From assembly GCF_021789175.1 (NCBI RefSeq), contig NZ_CP084560.1, positions 3,844,001-3,908,000 of the forward strand: DNA of 64,000 nucleotides, read 5' to 3'. The notes beneath the pieces are model-generated. The model worked only from the letters and a program-made list of their open reading frames with translations, did not search any database and was not told where the DNA came from. Of this stretch, positions 27,565 through 35,360 are shown in pieces; within the stretch, counting starts at the first letter, position 1; every line of letters begins with the position of its first letter. This DNA comes from Arthrobacter sp. FW306-2-2C-D06B. GTDB lineage: Bacteria > Actinomycetota > Actinomycetes > Actinomycetales > Micrococcaceae. Position numbers and translations under genes: made by a program.

Positions 27565-28323
27565 CTAGTGCGCGGCGGGAGCATCCGCCGTCGTCGTGTC
27601 CGTTGTGGTCAGGGGCCAGCCTATGACGGTCTTGGGACGCGGTGTGGCGTAGGTCCGGACCTTGGACGTGGACAGTCCCAGGCGCACGAGCGACTCGGCG
27701 ATGGTCACCGCGGCGGCGACGCCGTCCACCACCGGAACGCCGCAGCGTTGGCGGATCTGCTCGTCGAGGCCGGCCATGCCGCCGCAGCCGAGGACGATGA
27801 CTTCGGCTTTGTCGTCACGCACGGCTCGTTCGGCCTGTTCCACGATGGCTTCGACTGCGCGGTCGGGGTATTCCTCGAGTTCCAGCACGGCCATGCCGCT
27901 CGCGCGGACGGATGCACAGCGGTCATCCAGCCCGGCGAGCTTGAGGCGGTCTTCGATGAGCGGGACCGCGCGGTCCAAAGTGGTGATCACGGAATATTTG
28001 TGGCCGAGGAACATCGCGGTGCTGGCGGCGGCCTCGGTGATGTCGATGACCGGAACGTCGAGGAGCTCCTGGAGTCCCTCGCGGCCGTGCTCGCCATAGC
28101 CGGCCTGGATGACGGCGTCGAACGGTTCAGGATAGTTGACCACGCGGTCCATCACGGCAATGGCGGCGAGATAGCTCTCAAAGTTCCCTTCGCAGGAATC
28201 GGCACCGAACCGCGGGGTGATGCCGATGATCTCGGTGCCGGGAGCCGCGACGCTTCGCGCCTGTGCGGCGATGGAGTCGGTCATGGATTGGGTGGTGTTG
28301 ACGTTTGCGACGAGGATGCGCAT
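27565..28323 (-). CDS. Asp/Glu/hydantoin racemase superfamily protein lacking the first catalytic Cys
   Basis: 252 residues, co-linear with hydantoin racemase HyuE: MRILVANVNTT at the start, VIVLGCGGMAGL with Cys180, and GVPVVDGVAAA. Hydantoin and allantoin racemases use two cysteines. Here the first, normally in VIACFGDPG, is replaced: the segment reads VIQAGYGEHG with Gly75. Arylmalonate decarboxylase in the same superfamily also has glycine there and a single cysteine. Simple racemase activity is therefore doubtful. It lies between an NCS1 permease and an SDR gene. A good GGAGGA ribosome site precedes the ATG. Confidence 0.87.
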   Translation of the reverse strand: MRILVANVNTTQSMTDSIAAQARSVAAPGTEIIGITPRFGADSCEGNFESYLAAIAVMDRVVNYPEPFDAVIQAGYGEHGREGLQELLDVPVIDITEAAASTAMFLGHKYSVITTLDRAVPLIEDRLKLAGLDDRCASVRASGMAVLELEEYPDRAVEAIVEQAERAVRDDKAEVIVLGCGGMAGLDEQIRQRCGVPVVDGVAAAVTIAESLVRLGLSTSKVRTYATPRPKTVIGWPLTTTDTTTADAPAAH

Positions 28324-28352
28324 GTGTTCCTCCTGGATTGGGCCGGTTAGCC

Positions 28353-28414
28353 CAACTAACTCGCAGTTGTTGTCGTTTTGACGGGCGAAAACGACAACAA
28401 CTGCGAGTCAGTTG
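28353..28414. repeat. CTCGCAG/TGTCGTT palindrome, copy A2
   Basis: A 27-bp stem with one mismatch (arms CAACT-NN-CTCGCAGTTGTTGTCGTTTT) and an eight-base loop, between the NCS1 permease stop and the racemase-family start, both on the minus strand. If it terminates, it would separate these two genes transcriptionally. Confidence 0.9.
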
Positions 28415-28418
28415 AGTA

Positions 28419-29987
28419 TTAGTGGTTGCTGACGACGGCGATCGGCTCGCCGGAGACGTCGGTGTGCTGCTGCTTCTTGTCCGCGAACAAGTAGTAGCAC
28501 AACGCCCCGATGCCTGCTCCGAAGAACCAGGCGAACGGTGCCGCGGCCTCAAGAGCTGGAACGAACGCAATGAGGATGGCGACGACGGCGGCCGGAACCA
28601 TTGCGGCGATCGCCCGGGGGTTGACGCCGCGCTTGTAGAAGTAGGTACCCGAGGGATGGTCCGTGTACAGGTCAAGAACGTTGACCTTGCCGCGGCGCAG
28701 GAGCCAGTAGTCGGCCATGACGACGCCGAACAGCGGGCCGAGCAACGCGCCGAGTCCGCCCAGGAAGTACACGATCACCAAGGGGTTGTTGTAGAGGTTC
28801 CACGGCAGGATGACCAGGCCGATGGTGCCGCTGACCCAGGCCGCCTTGCGGAAGTTCAGGTGCTTGGGGAAGAGGTTGGTCAGCGCGTAGACAGGTGCCA
28901 CGAAGTTCGCCATGAGGTTCACTGCGATGGTCAGGATCAGCAAGGCAAGGCAGGCCAGGACGAGGAAAAGCGTGTTGGGGATGCTCTGCACGATGTCCGA
29001 GGGGCTTTCGATGATCTTGCCGTTGATCTTGTACTGGCCGCCGGCCATGATGACGACGATTGCGCCGAACAGGAGCATGTTGATGGGGATGCCCCAGAAG
29101 TTGCCGCGGACAATCGACTTCTTGGACACCGAGGAACGGGTGAAGTCGCAGAAGTTCAGCACGAAGGTGCCGTAGATGGAGACCCAAAGCGCGCCGCCGG
29201 CAAAGATCGTGCGCCACATCTCCCCTCCTTCGAGGCCCTTGATGCCGGACCACTGGATGGCTCCCCCGGCCTCCACGAAGACCCAGATGGCAATGGCCAG
29301 CATGGTGGCAAGGATGATGGGGCCGGCGAAGGCCTCGTACTTGCGGATCATTTCCATGCCGAAGCTGACGATGACCAGCTGGACAATCCAGAGCGATACG
29401 AAAGCGATCCACCCAAGCGTGGACAGGCCCAGGATGGAGTTGGCGTCCATGTCCTTGAGTCCGGGGAACATGGCGACAAGCATGACGCGGAGCACCACGG
29501 AGGCGAGGTAGGTCTGAATTCCGAACCAGGCGATGGCCACCGCGCCACGGACCAGGCTGGCCAGCTGGGCACCCCGGATACCGAAGCTGATCCGGCTCAT
29601 GACAGGGAAGGGGACACCGGTCTTCTGGCCCATGAATCCGGAGAAGGTCAAGAGGGTGAACAGCAAGACCGCGCCGATCCCAAGGGCCACGAGGATTTGC
29701 CACCCGCCCAGGCCAAGCGAAAAGAGGCCGATGGCGAAAGCGTAGTTACCAAGGCTGTGGACGTCGTTGGCCCAGAGGGTGAAGATGCTGTAGCTGGTCC
29801 AGCGCCTACCCTCTTTCTTGGTGGGGGCGAGGTCGAGGTTATAGAGGCTCGGGCTGATGGTGCGGCCCGCTGCGACGGACGCTACATCGCACAGGGTTTC
29901 ATTTCCTACTGACGGATGGACCGAACTGCCTGGCAGTGCGGTCTGCTCCGAAGCCGTCGTGACGCCGACTGGGGGAGTCGATTGCAT
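28419..29987 (-). CDS. NCS1-family permease (allantoin/hydantoin type)
   Basis: 522 residues from the ATG at 29987, which has GGAG eight bases upstream. About twelve membrane helices are visible, with the NCS1 landmarks FTLWANDVHSLGNYAFAIGLFSLGLGGWQ, SRISFGIRGAQLASLVRGAVAIAWFGIQTYLAS cut into its helix pair, NFCDFTRS and PWNLYNNPLVIVYFLGG. NCS1 proteins co-transport purines, allantoin, hydantoins or related bases with sodium or protons. The neighbours (racemase-family protein, SDR) point to a hydantoin or allantoin-like substrate. A second NCS1 gene lies at 49.7 kb. Confidence 0.92.
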   Translation of the reverse strand: MQSTPPVGVTTASEQTALPGSSVHPSVGNETLCDVASVAAGRTISPSLYNLDLAPTKKEGRRWTSYSIFTLWANDVHSLGNYAFAIGLFSLGLGGWQILVALGIGAVLLFTLLTFSGFMGQKTGVPFPVMSRISFGIRGAQLASLVRGAVAIAWFGIQTYLASVVLRVMLVAMFPGLKDMDANSILGLSTLGWIAFVSLWIVQLVIVSFGMEMIRKYEAFAGPIILATMLAIAIWVFVEAGGAIQWSGIKGLEGGEMWRTIFAGGALWVSIYGTFVLNFCDFTRSSVSKKSIVRGNFWGIPINMLLFGAIVVIMAGGQYKINGKIIESPSDIVQSIPNTLFLVLACLALLILTIAVNLMANFVAPVYALTNLFPKHLNFRKAAWVSGTIGLVILPWNLYNNPLVIVYFLGGLGALLGPLFGVVMADYWLLRRGKVNVLDLYTDHPSGTYFYKRGVNPRAIAAMVPAAVVAILIAFVPALEAAAPFAWFFGAGIGALCYYLFADKKQQHTDVSGEPIAVVSNH

Positions 29988-30331
29988 CGTGGATCTCCAC
30001 TTCTTTGTGGTGCTGCAACTAGGCTTCCGAGACGCTGTGAGAGGATATGAAACTTTTCGCATCGTGGAATCTAGTTATTGAATAGTGAAATAACTGTATG
30101 AGCTAGGTCACCTTTGGTCAAGGGCCGCACCCCCGACGGCGGTCACAAACGGCAGCGTGGGGGCCGCGGGGCCCTATAGGCGCTAGCCTCCGCCCCGCTG
30201 GATTGACGCTTGGCGAAGGCGTCGCTAATCTCGAATTACAGAATTTTATTCTCACAATACGAAATTTCCATGCACGTTTCAGCGCGCACTACAGTGCAAG
30301 CGCCCAGACATTCAATGAAGAGAGGTTGGAC
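29988..30331. promoter_or_regulatory. Divergent control region between the NCS1 permease and aceE
   Basis: No gene. Two 17-base near-palindromes of the IclR-like type are present: TTTTCGCATCGTGGAAT (30054-30070) and TTCTCACAATACGAAAT (30249-30265). The first shares the nine-base core CGCATCGTG exactly with a site beside the IclR gene at 52.1 kb. The region is locally rich in A and T, as expected for promoters. Confidence 0.5.
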
Positions 30332-33073
30332 GTGGCTGCAGGAGAAGAGACCTCACACATCCTTAGCGGGTTGACTTCCCAGCTGCCTGATCGTGATCCG
30401 GAAGAGACTGCCGAGTGGGTTGAGTCTTTGGATGCGTTGATCAGGGAGCAGGGCACGGAGCGGGCGCAGTTCATCATGCGCAGCCTGCTTCAGCGGGCGG
30501 GGTCCCAGTCGGTGGGGGTGCCGATGGTGACGACCACCGATTACGTGAACACGATCCCGGCGGACCAGGAAGCGCCGTTCCCGGGCAACGAGGAATTCGA
30601 GCGCCGGTACCGGGCGTACATGCGCTGGAACGCGGCCGTGATGGTGCACCGGGCCCAGCGCTCCGACATCGGGGTGGGCGGGCACATCTCCACCTATGCC
30701 GGGGCCGCGACCTTGTACGAGGTCGGCTTCAACCATTTCTTCCGCGGCAAGGACCACGCCTCGGGCGGGGACCAGGTCTTCTTCCAGGGACACGCGTCCC
30801 CGGGCATGTACGCCAGGGCGTTCATGGAGGGCCGGCTCTCGGAGGAGGACCTGGACGGGTTCCGGCAGGAAAAGTCCAAGCAGGGCCACGCCCTGTCCTC
30901 CTACCCGCACCCGCGCCTGATGCCCTCGTTCTGGGAATTCCCCACCGTGTCCATGGGCATCGGCCCGATGAACGCGATCTACCAGGCCCAGTCCAACCGC
31001 TACCTGCACGACCGCGGCCTCAAAGACACCTCCGGGCAGCAGGTCTGGGCGTTCCTGGGCGACGGGGAAATGGACGAGCCCGAGTCCCGCGGCCTGCTCC
31101 AGCTCGCCGCGAACGAGAACCTGGACAACCTGAACTTCGTGATCAACTGCAACCTCCAGCGACTGGACGGGCCGGTCCGGGGCAACGGGAAGATCATGCA
31201 GGAACTGGAGGCGTTCTTCCGCGGCGCGGGCTGGAACGTCATCAAGGTCGTCTGGGGCCGGGAATGGGATGAGCTGCTGGCCCGCGACACCGACGGGTCC
31301 CTGGTGAAGATCATGAACGAAACCGTCGACGGGGACTACCAGACCTACAAGGCCGAGTCCGGCGGGTTCGTCCGGGAACACTTCTTCGGGAAGACCCCGG
31401 CCACCAAGGACATGGTCGCGGACCTGGACGACGAGCAGATCTGGAACCTCAAACGCGGCGGCCACGACTACCGCAAGGTCTACGCCGCGTACAAGGCCGC
31501 GACCGAGTTCAAGGGCAAACCCACCGTGATCCTGGCCAAGACCGTCAAGGGCTACGGACTCGGACCCCACTTCGAGGGCCGCAACGCGACCCACCAAATG
31601 AAGAAACTCACCCTCGCCGATCTCAAGGAATTCAGGGACTACCTCAGGATTCCGATTTCCGACGCCCAATTGGAAGAGGATCCCTACCGGCCGCCGTACT
31701 ACCACCCCGGCATGGACGCATCCGAGATCGCCTATCTCCTCGAGCGCCGAGCTGCGCTGGGAGGTTCGGTCCCGGAGCGGCGTTCCAACCATGCGGCCAT
31801 CGAGCTGCCCGAGGCCAAGACCTTTGACGTTGCCAAGCGGGGAACCGGCAAGCAGCAGGCCGCCACCACCATGGCCTTCGTCCGTCTGCTCAAAGACCTG
31901 CTCCGCGACAAGAAATTCGGGCACCGGATTGTTCCCATCGTCCCGGACGAGTCGCGGACCTTCGGCATGGACGCGTTCTTCCCGACCGCGAAGATCTACA
32001 ACCCCAAGGGCCAGAACTACCTCTCCGTGGACCGGGACCTCGTCCTGGCCTACAAGGAATCCCCCATGGGCCAGCTCATCCACCCCGGCATCAACGAAGC
32101 CGGCGCCGTCGCGGCCTTCACCGCCGCCGGCACCGCCTACGCCACCCACGGCGAACCCCTCGTGCCGATCTACGTCTTCTACTCCATGTTCGGCTTCCAA
32201 CGCACCGGCGACGCCTTCTGGGCCGCCGCGGACCAAATGACCCGCGGCTTCATCATCGGCGCCACCGCAGGACGGACCACCCTCACCGGCGAAGGACTCC
32301 AACACGCCGACGGCCACTCCCCCATCCTGGCCTCCACCAACCCCGCAGTCCTCACCTACGACCCCGCCTACGGCTACGAAATCGGCCACATCATCCGCGA
32401 CGGACTCGAACGCATGTACGGCGAGAACTCCGCCGACCGGAACCTGATGTACTACCTCACCGTGTACAACGAGCCCATCAGCCAGCCCGCGGAACCGGAA
32501 AACCTCGACACCGAAGGCCTCCTGAAGGGCATCTACCTGCTCGCCCCGGCGAAAACCGACGGACCCCGCGCGCAGATCCTGGCCTCCGGCGTCTCGGTCC
32601 CCTGGGCCCTGGAAGCCCAGAAAGTCCTCGCCCAGGACTGGGGAGTCTCCGCCGACGTCTGGTCCGTGACCTCCTGGAACGAACTCCGACGCGACGGACT
32701 CGCCGCCGAAGAACACGCCTTCCTGAACCCCGGCGAAGAACCCCGCACCCCGTTCGTCGCCCAGCAACTCGCCGGCGCCACCGGACCGGTCATCGCCGTC
32801 ACCGACTACATGAAGGCCGTCCCGGACCAGATCCGCCAATTCATCCCCAACGAATTCGCCTCCCTCGGCGCCGACGGATTCGGATTCTCCGACACCCGCC
32901 AGGCCGCACGCCGCTTCTTCAAAAACGACACCCACTCCATCGTCGTGAAGACCCTGCAGCTGCTCGCGGCGAGGGGCGAGGTTGACCCGAGTGCGCCGTC
33001 GTACGCCATCGACCGGTACAAGCTCCTCGACGTGACTGCCGGCACCACCGGCGGTTCGGGCGGCGACTCCTAA
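30332..33073 (+). CDS. aceE: Pyruvate dehydrogenase E1 component, homodimeric type
   Basis: 913 residues from the GTG at 30332, preceded by AGAGAGG; an earlier in-frame start has no ribosome site. The thiamine diphosphate motif is seen as [12 protein letters not shown]...NLNFVINCN. Other AceE segments are [30 protein letters not shown] and [14 protein letters not shown]. It decarboxylates pyruvate and passes the acetyl group to the E2 lipoyl subunit. E2 and E3 are not in the window. Here it would use pyruvate, including that made from malate by the malic enzyme at 52 kb. Confidence 0.97.
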   Translation: MAAGEETSHILSGLTSQLPDRDPEETAEWVESLDALIREQGTERAQFIMRSLLQRAGSQSVGVPMVTTTDYVNTIPADQEAPFPGNEEFERRYRAYMRWNAAVMVHRAQRSDIGVGGHISTYAGAATLYEVGFNHFFRGKDHASGGDQVFFQGHASPGMYARAFMEGRLSEEDLDGFRQEKSKQGHALSSYPHPRLMPSFWEFPTVSMGIGPMNAIYQAQSNRYLHDRGLKDTSGQQVWAFLGDGEMDEPESRGLLQLAANENLDNLNFVINCNLQRLDGPVRGNGKIMQELEAFFRGAGWNVIKVVWGREWDELLARDTDGSLVKIMNETVDGDYQTYKAESGGFVREHFFGKTPATKDMVADLDDEQIWNLKRGGHDYRKVYAAYKAATEFKGKPTVILAKTVKGYGLGPHFEGRNATHQMKKLTLADLKEFRDYLRIPISDAQLEEDPYRPPYYHPGMDASEIAYLLERRAALGGSVPERRSNHAAIELPEAKTFDVAKRGTGKQQAATTMAFVRLLKDLLRDKKFGHRIVPIVPDESRTFGMDAFFPTAKIYNPKGQNYLSVDRDLVLAYKESPMGQLIHPGINEAGAVAAFTAAGTAYATHGEPLVPIYVFYSMFGFQRTGDAFWAAADQMTRGFIIGATAGRTTLTGEGLQHADGHSPILASTNPAVLTYDPAYGYEIGHIIRDGLERMYGENSADRNLMYYLTVYNEPISQPAEPENLDTEGLLKGIYLLAPAKTDGPRAQILASGVSVPWALEAQKVLAQDWGVSADVWSVTSWNELRRDGLAAEEHAFLNPGEEPRTPFVAQQLAGATGPVIAVTDYMKAVPDQIRQFIPNEFASLGADGFGFSDTRQAARRFFKNDTHSIVVKTLQLLAARGEVDPSAPSYAIDRYKLLDVTAGTTGGSGGDS

Positions 33074-33079
33074 ACGGCG

Positions 33080-33132
33080 GTAAAAAGAATCGGCGGTAGT
33101 GCTCCGTGAGCACTACCGCCGATTCTTTTTAC
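33080..33132. terminator. Bidirectional terminator between aceE and DUF1508 gene
   Basis: A perfect 25-bp stem with a three-base loop (CGT), left arm starting GTAAAAAGAATCGGCGG. It has an A run at one end and a T run at the other, so it can terminate in both directions. Its right end overlaps the last codons of the convergent DUF1508 gene. Confidence 0.93.
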
Positions 33133-33320
33133 GCTCCGAGCGATCGTCGATCCACCACGAATCCTGTGGCGGCATTCTCCCTGACTGCGTTGATACCGGC
33201 CACAAGGGCCGCAATATCCGGGAACCTGGGCGACACCGCCACCACCGTTCCATCATCGGCCTTCAACCGGAAACGGAACGATTGCTCCCCCGCCGTCAAA
33301 ATTTCGAAAATGCCAGACAT
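33129..33320 (-). CDS. DUF1508 (YegP-type) small protein
   Basis: 63 residues from the ATG at 33320, which has AAGAGGG upstream. It reads MSGIFEILTAGEQSFRFRLK, with a DUF1508 pattern of one repeat: FRFRLKADDGTVVAVSPRF followed by GINAVRENA. These small beta-alpha proteins have no established function. The stop codon lies within the terminator shared with aceE. Confidence 0.88.
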   Translation of the reverse strand: MSGIFEILTAGEQSFRFRLKADDGTVVAVSPRFPDIAALVAGINAVRENAATGFVVDRRSLGA

Positions 33321-33522
33321 AAACCCTCTTTCCACCGCGGATGCGTCATTGCATCCCCTTCGATGACCACTGACTCTCGTGAAGTCCCTACGAGGATATC
33401 GGCCATGGGAGCCTCCCAGAAGGCCTACCCATGGGTAATATTCAACCTTTTTCGGTAGACCTATATGGGAGTGCAAGGTGAACCTAGAGACCTCGCTGGG
33501 GCACATGGATAGGGTGAACCCC

Positions 33523-34152
33523 ATGAACGATTCCTGCCCTGCGCCTACCACTGGCGTGCTGTTGGCCGGCGGCGCGGGGACACGCCTGGGCCTTGGCCCC
33601 AAGGCGCTGCTGCCCTTCCGCGGGCACACCTTGGTGGAGGTACTCGCCAAGACACTGCTCGACGGCGGTTGCCGCGAAGTGGTGGTGGTGCTCGGGGCCG
33701 GAGCCGAGGATGTCCGCCGCGGGACGGAGCTGGGCAAGTACCTCGTGGTGGACAACCCGGAGTGGGCGTCCGGCATGGCCAGCTCGTTTCGCACCGGTGT
33801 TGCGGCGGCTACCCACGGCCACAATGTCATGGTGACTCTCGTGGACCAGCCCGGGCTGACCCCCGATGTCGTCGCCCGGCTGCTGGCCGCGCACCAACCC
33901 GGCCGTGTGACCGCAGCAGGATACGCGGACACTGTCTACAACGGCAGCAACACAGCAAAACTCCGGCGCGGCCACCCCTTGATCATCGACGCTACCCTCC
34001 GCGCCGACGTCGCCGAGTCCGCCGTCGGCGACGCCGGAGCACGCCGCTTCCTCAAAACACACCCAGGGCTCGTGGACGTCGTCGACTGCAGCGACCTCGC
34101 CGACGGTGCCGACGTGGACACGAAGGACAAGCTGCACCTCCTCAGCGACTAA
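33523..34152 (+). CDS. Molybdenum cofactor cytidylyltransferase-like NTP transferase
   Basis: 209 residues from the ATG at 33523 with AGGGTG upstream. It has the nucleotide-binding loop LLAGGAGTRLGLGPKALLPF and the segment VDNPEWASGMASSFRTGV, both typical of MocA-type enzymes that add CMP to molybdopterin. Xanthine dehydrogenase family enzymes need that cofactor, and such subunits lie just beyond the insertion sequence. The link with the convergent xanthine dehydrogenase operon is therefore strong, although the IS now lies between them. Confidence 0.87.
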   Translation: MNDSCPAPTTGVLLAGGAGTRLGLGPKALLPFRGHTLVEVLAKTLLDGGCREVVVVLGAGAEDVRRGTELGKYLVVDNPEWASGMASSFRTGVAAATHGHNVMVTLVDQPGLTPDVVARLLAAHQPGRVTAAGYADTVYNGSNTAKLRRGHPLIIDATLRADVAESAVGDAGARRFLKTHPGLVDVVDCSDLADGADVDTKDKLHLLSD

Positions 34153-34176
34153 CTCCCCCAACCGCCCGGCCCCCCA

Positions 34177-34182
34177 ACTAGC
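34177..34182. repeat. Target-site duplication ACTAGC, left
   Basis: Six bases directly before the IS, repeated at 35299-35304. They fit the NCTAGN target known for Bordetella IS481. Confidence 0.9.
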
Positions 34183-35298
34183 TGTACTGCCCAGGGACAT
34201 TGGTTGAAGTCGTGTGAGAACACGGCATAGATTTCCGGCATGACGAAGGCCTCCCGGTGTGGAGTGGAGCTGTCTAAGAACCGCTGCTCACCCAGGAGGC
34301 CTTCGTGTCCCACGCTAACGCAACACTGACCTCAAAAACCCGTTTGAAGCTCGCCAAATTGGTCGTCCACGAGCACTGGACGATCTCCGAGGCAGCGAAG
34401 ATGTTCATGGTGTCCTGGCCCACGGCCAAGCGCTGGGTCCAGCGCTACCTCGACCACGGAGCCGCGGGCATGCAGGACAGGTCCTCACGGCCGCACCATA
34501 GCCCGGCCAGGACACCGCAGGCGTTGGTGAAACGCATCGTGGCACTTCGGTGGCGCAAACGACTGGGACCGGTGCAGATCGCCGGCAGGCTGGGAATCGC
34601 GGCGTCAACTGTTCACGCAGTCCTGGTCCGCTGCCGGATCAACAGGCTGCGCTACATCGACCGGGTGACCGGCGAACCAATCCGCCGCTATGAACACCAA
34701 TCCCCGGGAGAGCTGCTCCACGTCGACGTCACCAAGTTCGGCAACATCCCCGACGGCGGAGGCCACCGATACCTCGGCCGGCAAGAAGGCGGGAAGAACT
34801 CCCGGGCCTCAGCCAGCCGCAACGGCCTGCCCCGCTCGGGCAAACACCCCCGCAACGGCACCGCCTACGTGCACACCGTCATCGATGACTACTCCCGGGT
34901 GGCCTACGCCGAGATCCACCACAACGAGAAGGCCGTAACCGCGATCGCCGTGCTGCGCCGCGCCGTGGCCTGGTTCGCCGACCGCGGCATCACCACCAAA
35001 CGGGTGCTCTCCGACAACGGATCCGCCTACGTCTCCAAGGCCTGGACCCACGCCTGCGAGGAACTGGGCATCACACCGAAACGCACACGACCCTACCGGC
35101 CCCAAACCAACGGCAAGATCGAACGGTTCCACCGCACCCTCAACGACGGCTGGGCCTACGCCAAGTTCTACCCCACCGAAACAGCACGCCGCGACGCCCT
35201 ACCGGCCTGGATCCACTACTACAATCACCACAGGCCCCACACCGCCACCGGGAACAAACCACCCCTCAGCCGGTTGACCAACCTCCCTGGGCAGTACA
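34183..35298 (+). mobile_element. Intact IS481-family insertion sequence (1,116 bp)
   Basis: Bounded by inverted repeats that match at 20 of 22 positions (34183-34204 and 35277-35298, both beginning TGTACTGCCCAGGGA read inward) and flanked by perfect six-base direct repeats ACTAGC. It carries one transposase gene. Removing the IS and one copy of ACTAGC restores a long palindrome of the CTCGCAG/TGTCGTT family, so the insertion interrupted that element. Confidence 0.95.
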
Positions 35299-35303
35299 AC
35301 TAG
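34305..35303 (+). CDS. IS481-family transposase
   Basis: 332 residues. The N-terminal helix-turn-helix region (TISEAAKMFMVSWPTAKRWVQRYL) is followed by an RNase H-like catalytic core with Asp141 (LLHVDVTKF), Asp237 (VLSDNGSAY) and Glu273 (NGKIERFHR). The frame is complete, so the enzyme may be active. The last residue and the TAG stop (35301-35303) are supplied by the target-site duplication outside the IS: the element has no stop codon of its own, and insertion at CTAG provides one. Confidence 0.94.
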   Translation: MSHANATLTSKTRLKLAKLVVHEHWTISEAAKMFMVSWPTAKRWVQRYLDHGAAGMQDRSSRPHHSPARTPQALVKRIVALRWRKRLGPVQIAGRLGIAASTVHAVLVRCRINRLRYIDRVTGEPIRRYEHQSPGELLHVDVTKFGNIPDGGGHRYLGRQEGGKNSRASASRNGLPRSGKHPRNGTAYVHTVIDDYSRVAYAEIHHNEKAVTAIAVLRRAVAWFADRGITTKRVLSDNGSAYVSKAWTHACEELGITPKRTRPYRPQTNGKIERFHRTLNDGWAYAKFYPTETARRDALPAWIHYYNHHRPHTATGNKPPLSRLTNLPGQYN

Positions 35304-35360
35304 CTCGCAGTAGATGTCGTTATGAGGCTCCAAAACGACATTAAATGCGAGCTAGTTGGG
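35299..35360. repeat. CTCGCAG/TGTCGTT palindrome, copy A3, split by the IS
   Basis: The part to the right of the IS begins with the second ACTAGC copy; the missing outer left arm, CCCAACTAGC, lies at 34173-34182. Rejoined, the arms are CCCAACTAGCTCGCA-N4-ATGTCGTT over about 27 bp with three mismatches. The right arm overlaps the stop codon of the xanthine dehydrogenase gene. Confidence 0.9.

Noticed and set aside
27565..28323. Straight call as allantoin or hydantoin racemase
   Set aside because: The first catalytic cysteine is replaced by glycine, so a specific racemase name is not justified despite good overall similarity.
30353..32935. 860-codon minus-strand frame opposite aceE
   Set aside because: Highly biased composition (Val, Gly, Glu, Asp), no domain, no ribosome site; complementary shadow of aceE.
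34305..35303. Programmed frameshift in the transposase
   Set aside because: IS481 transposase is complete in one frame with all three catalytic acids; only the stop lies outside the element.
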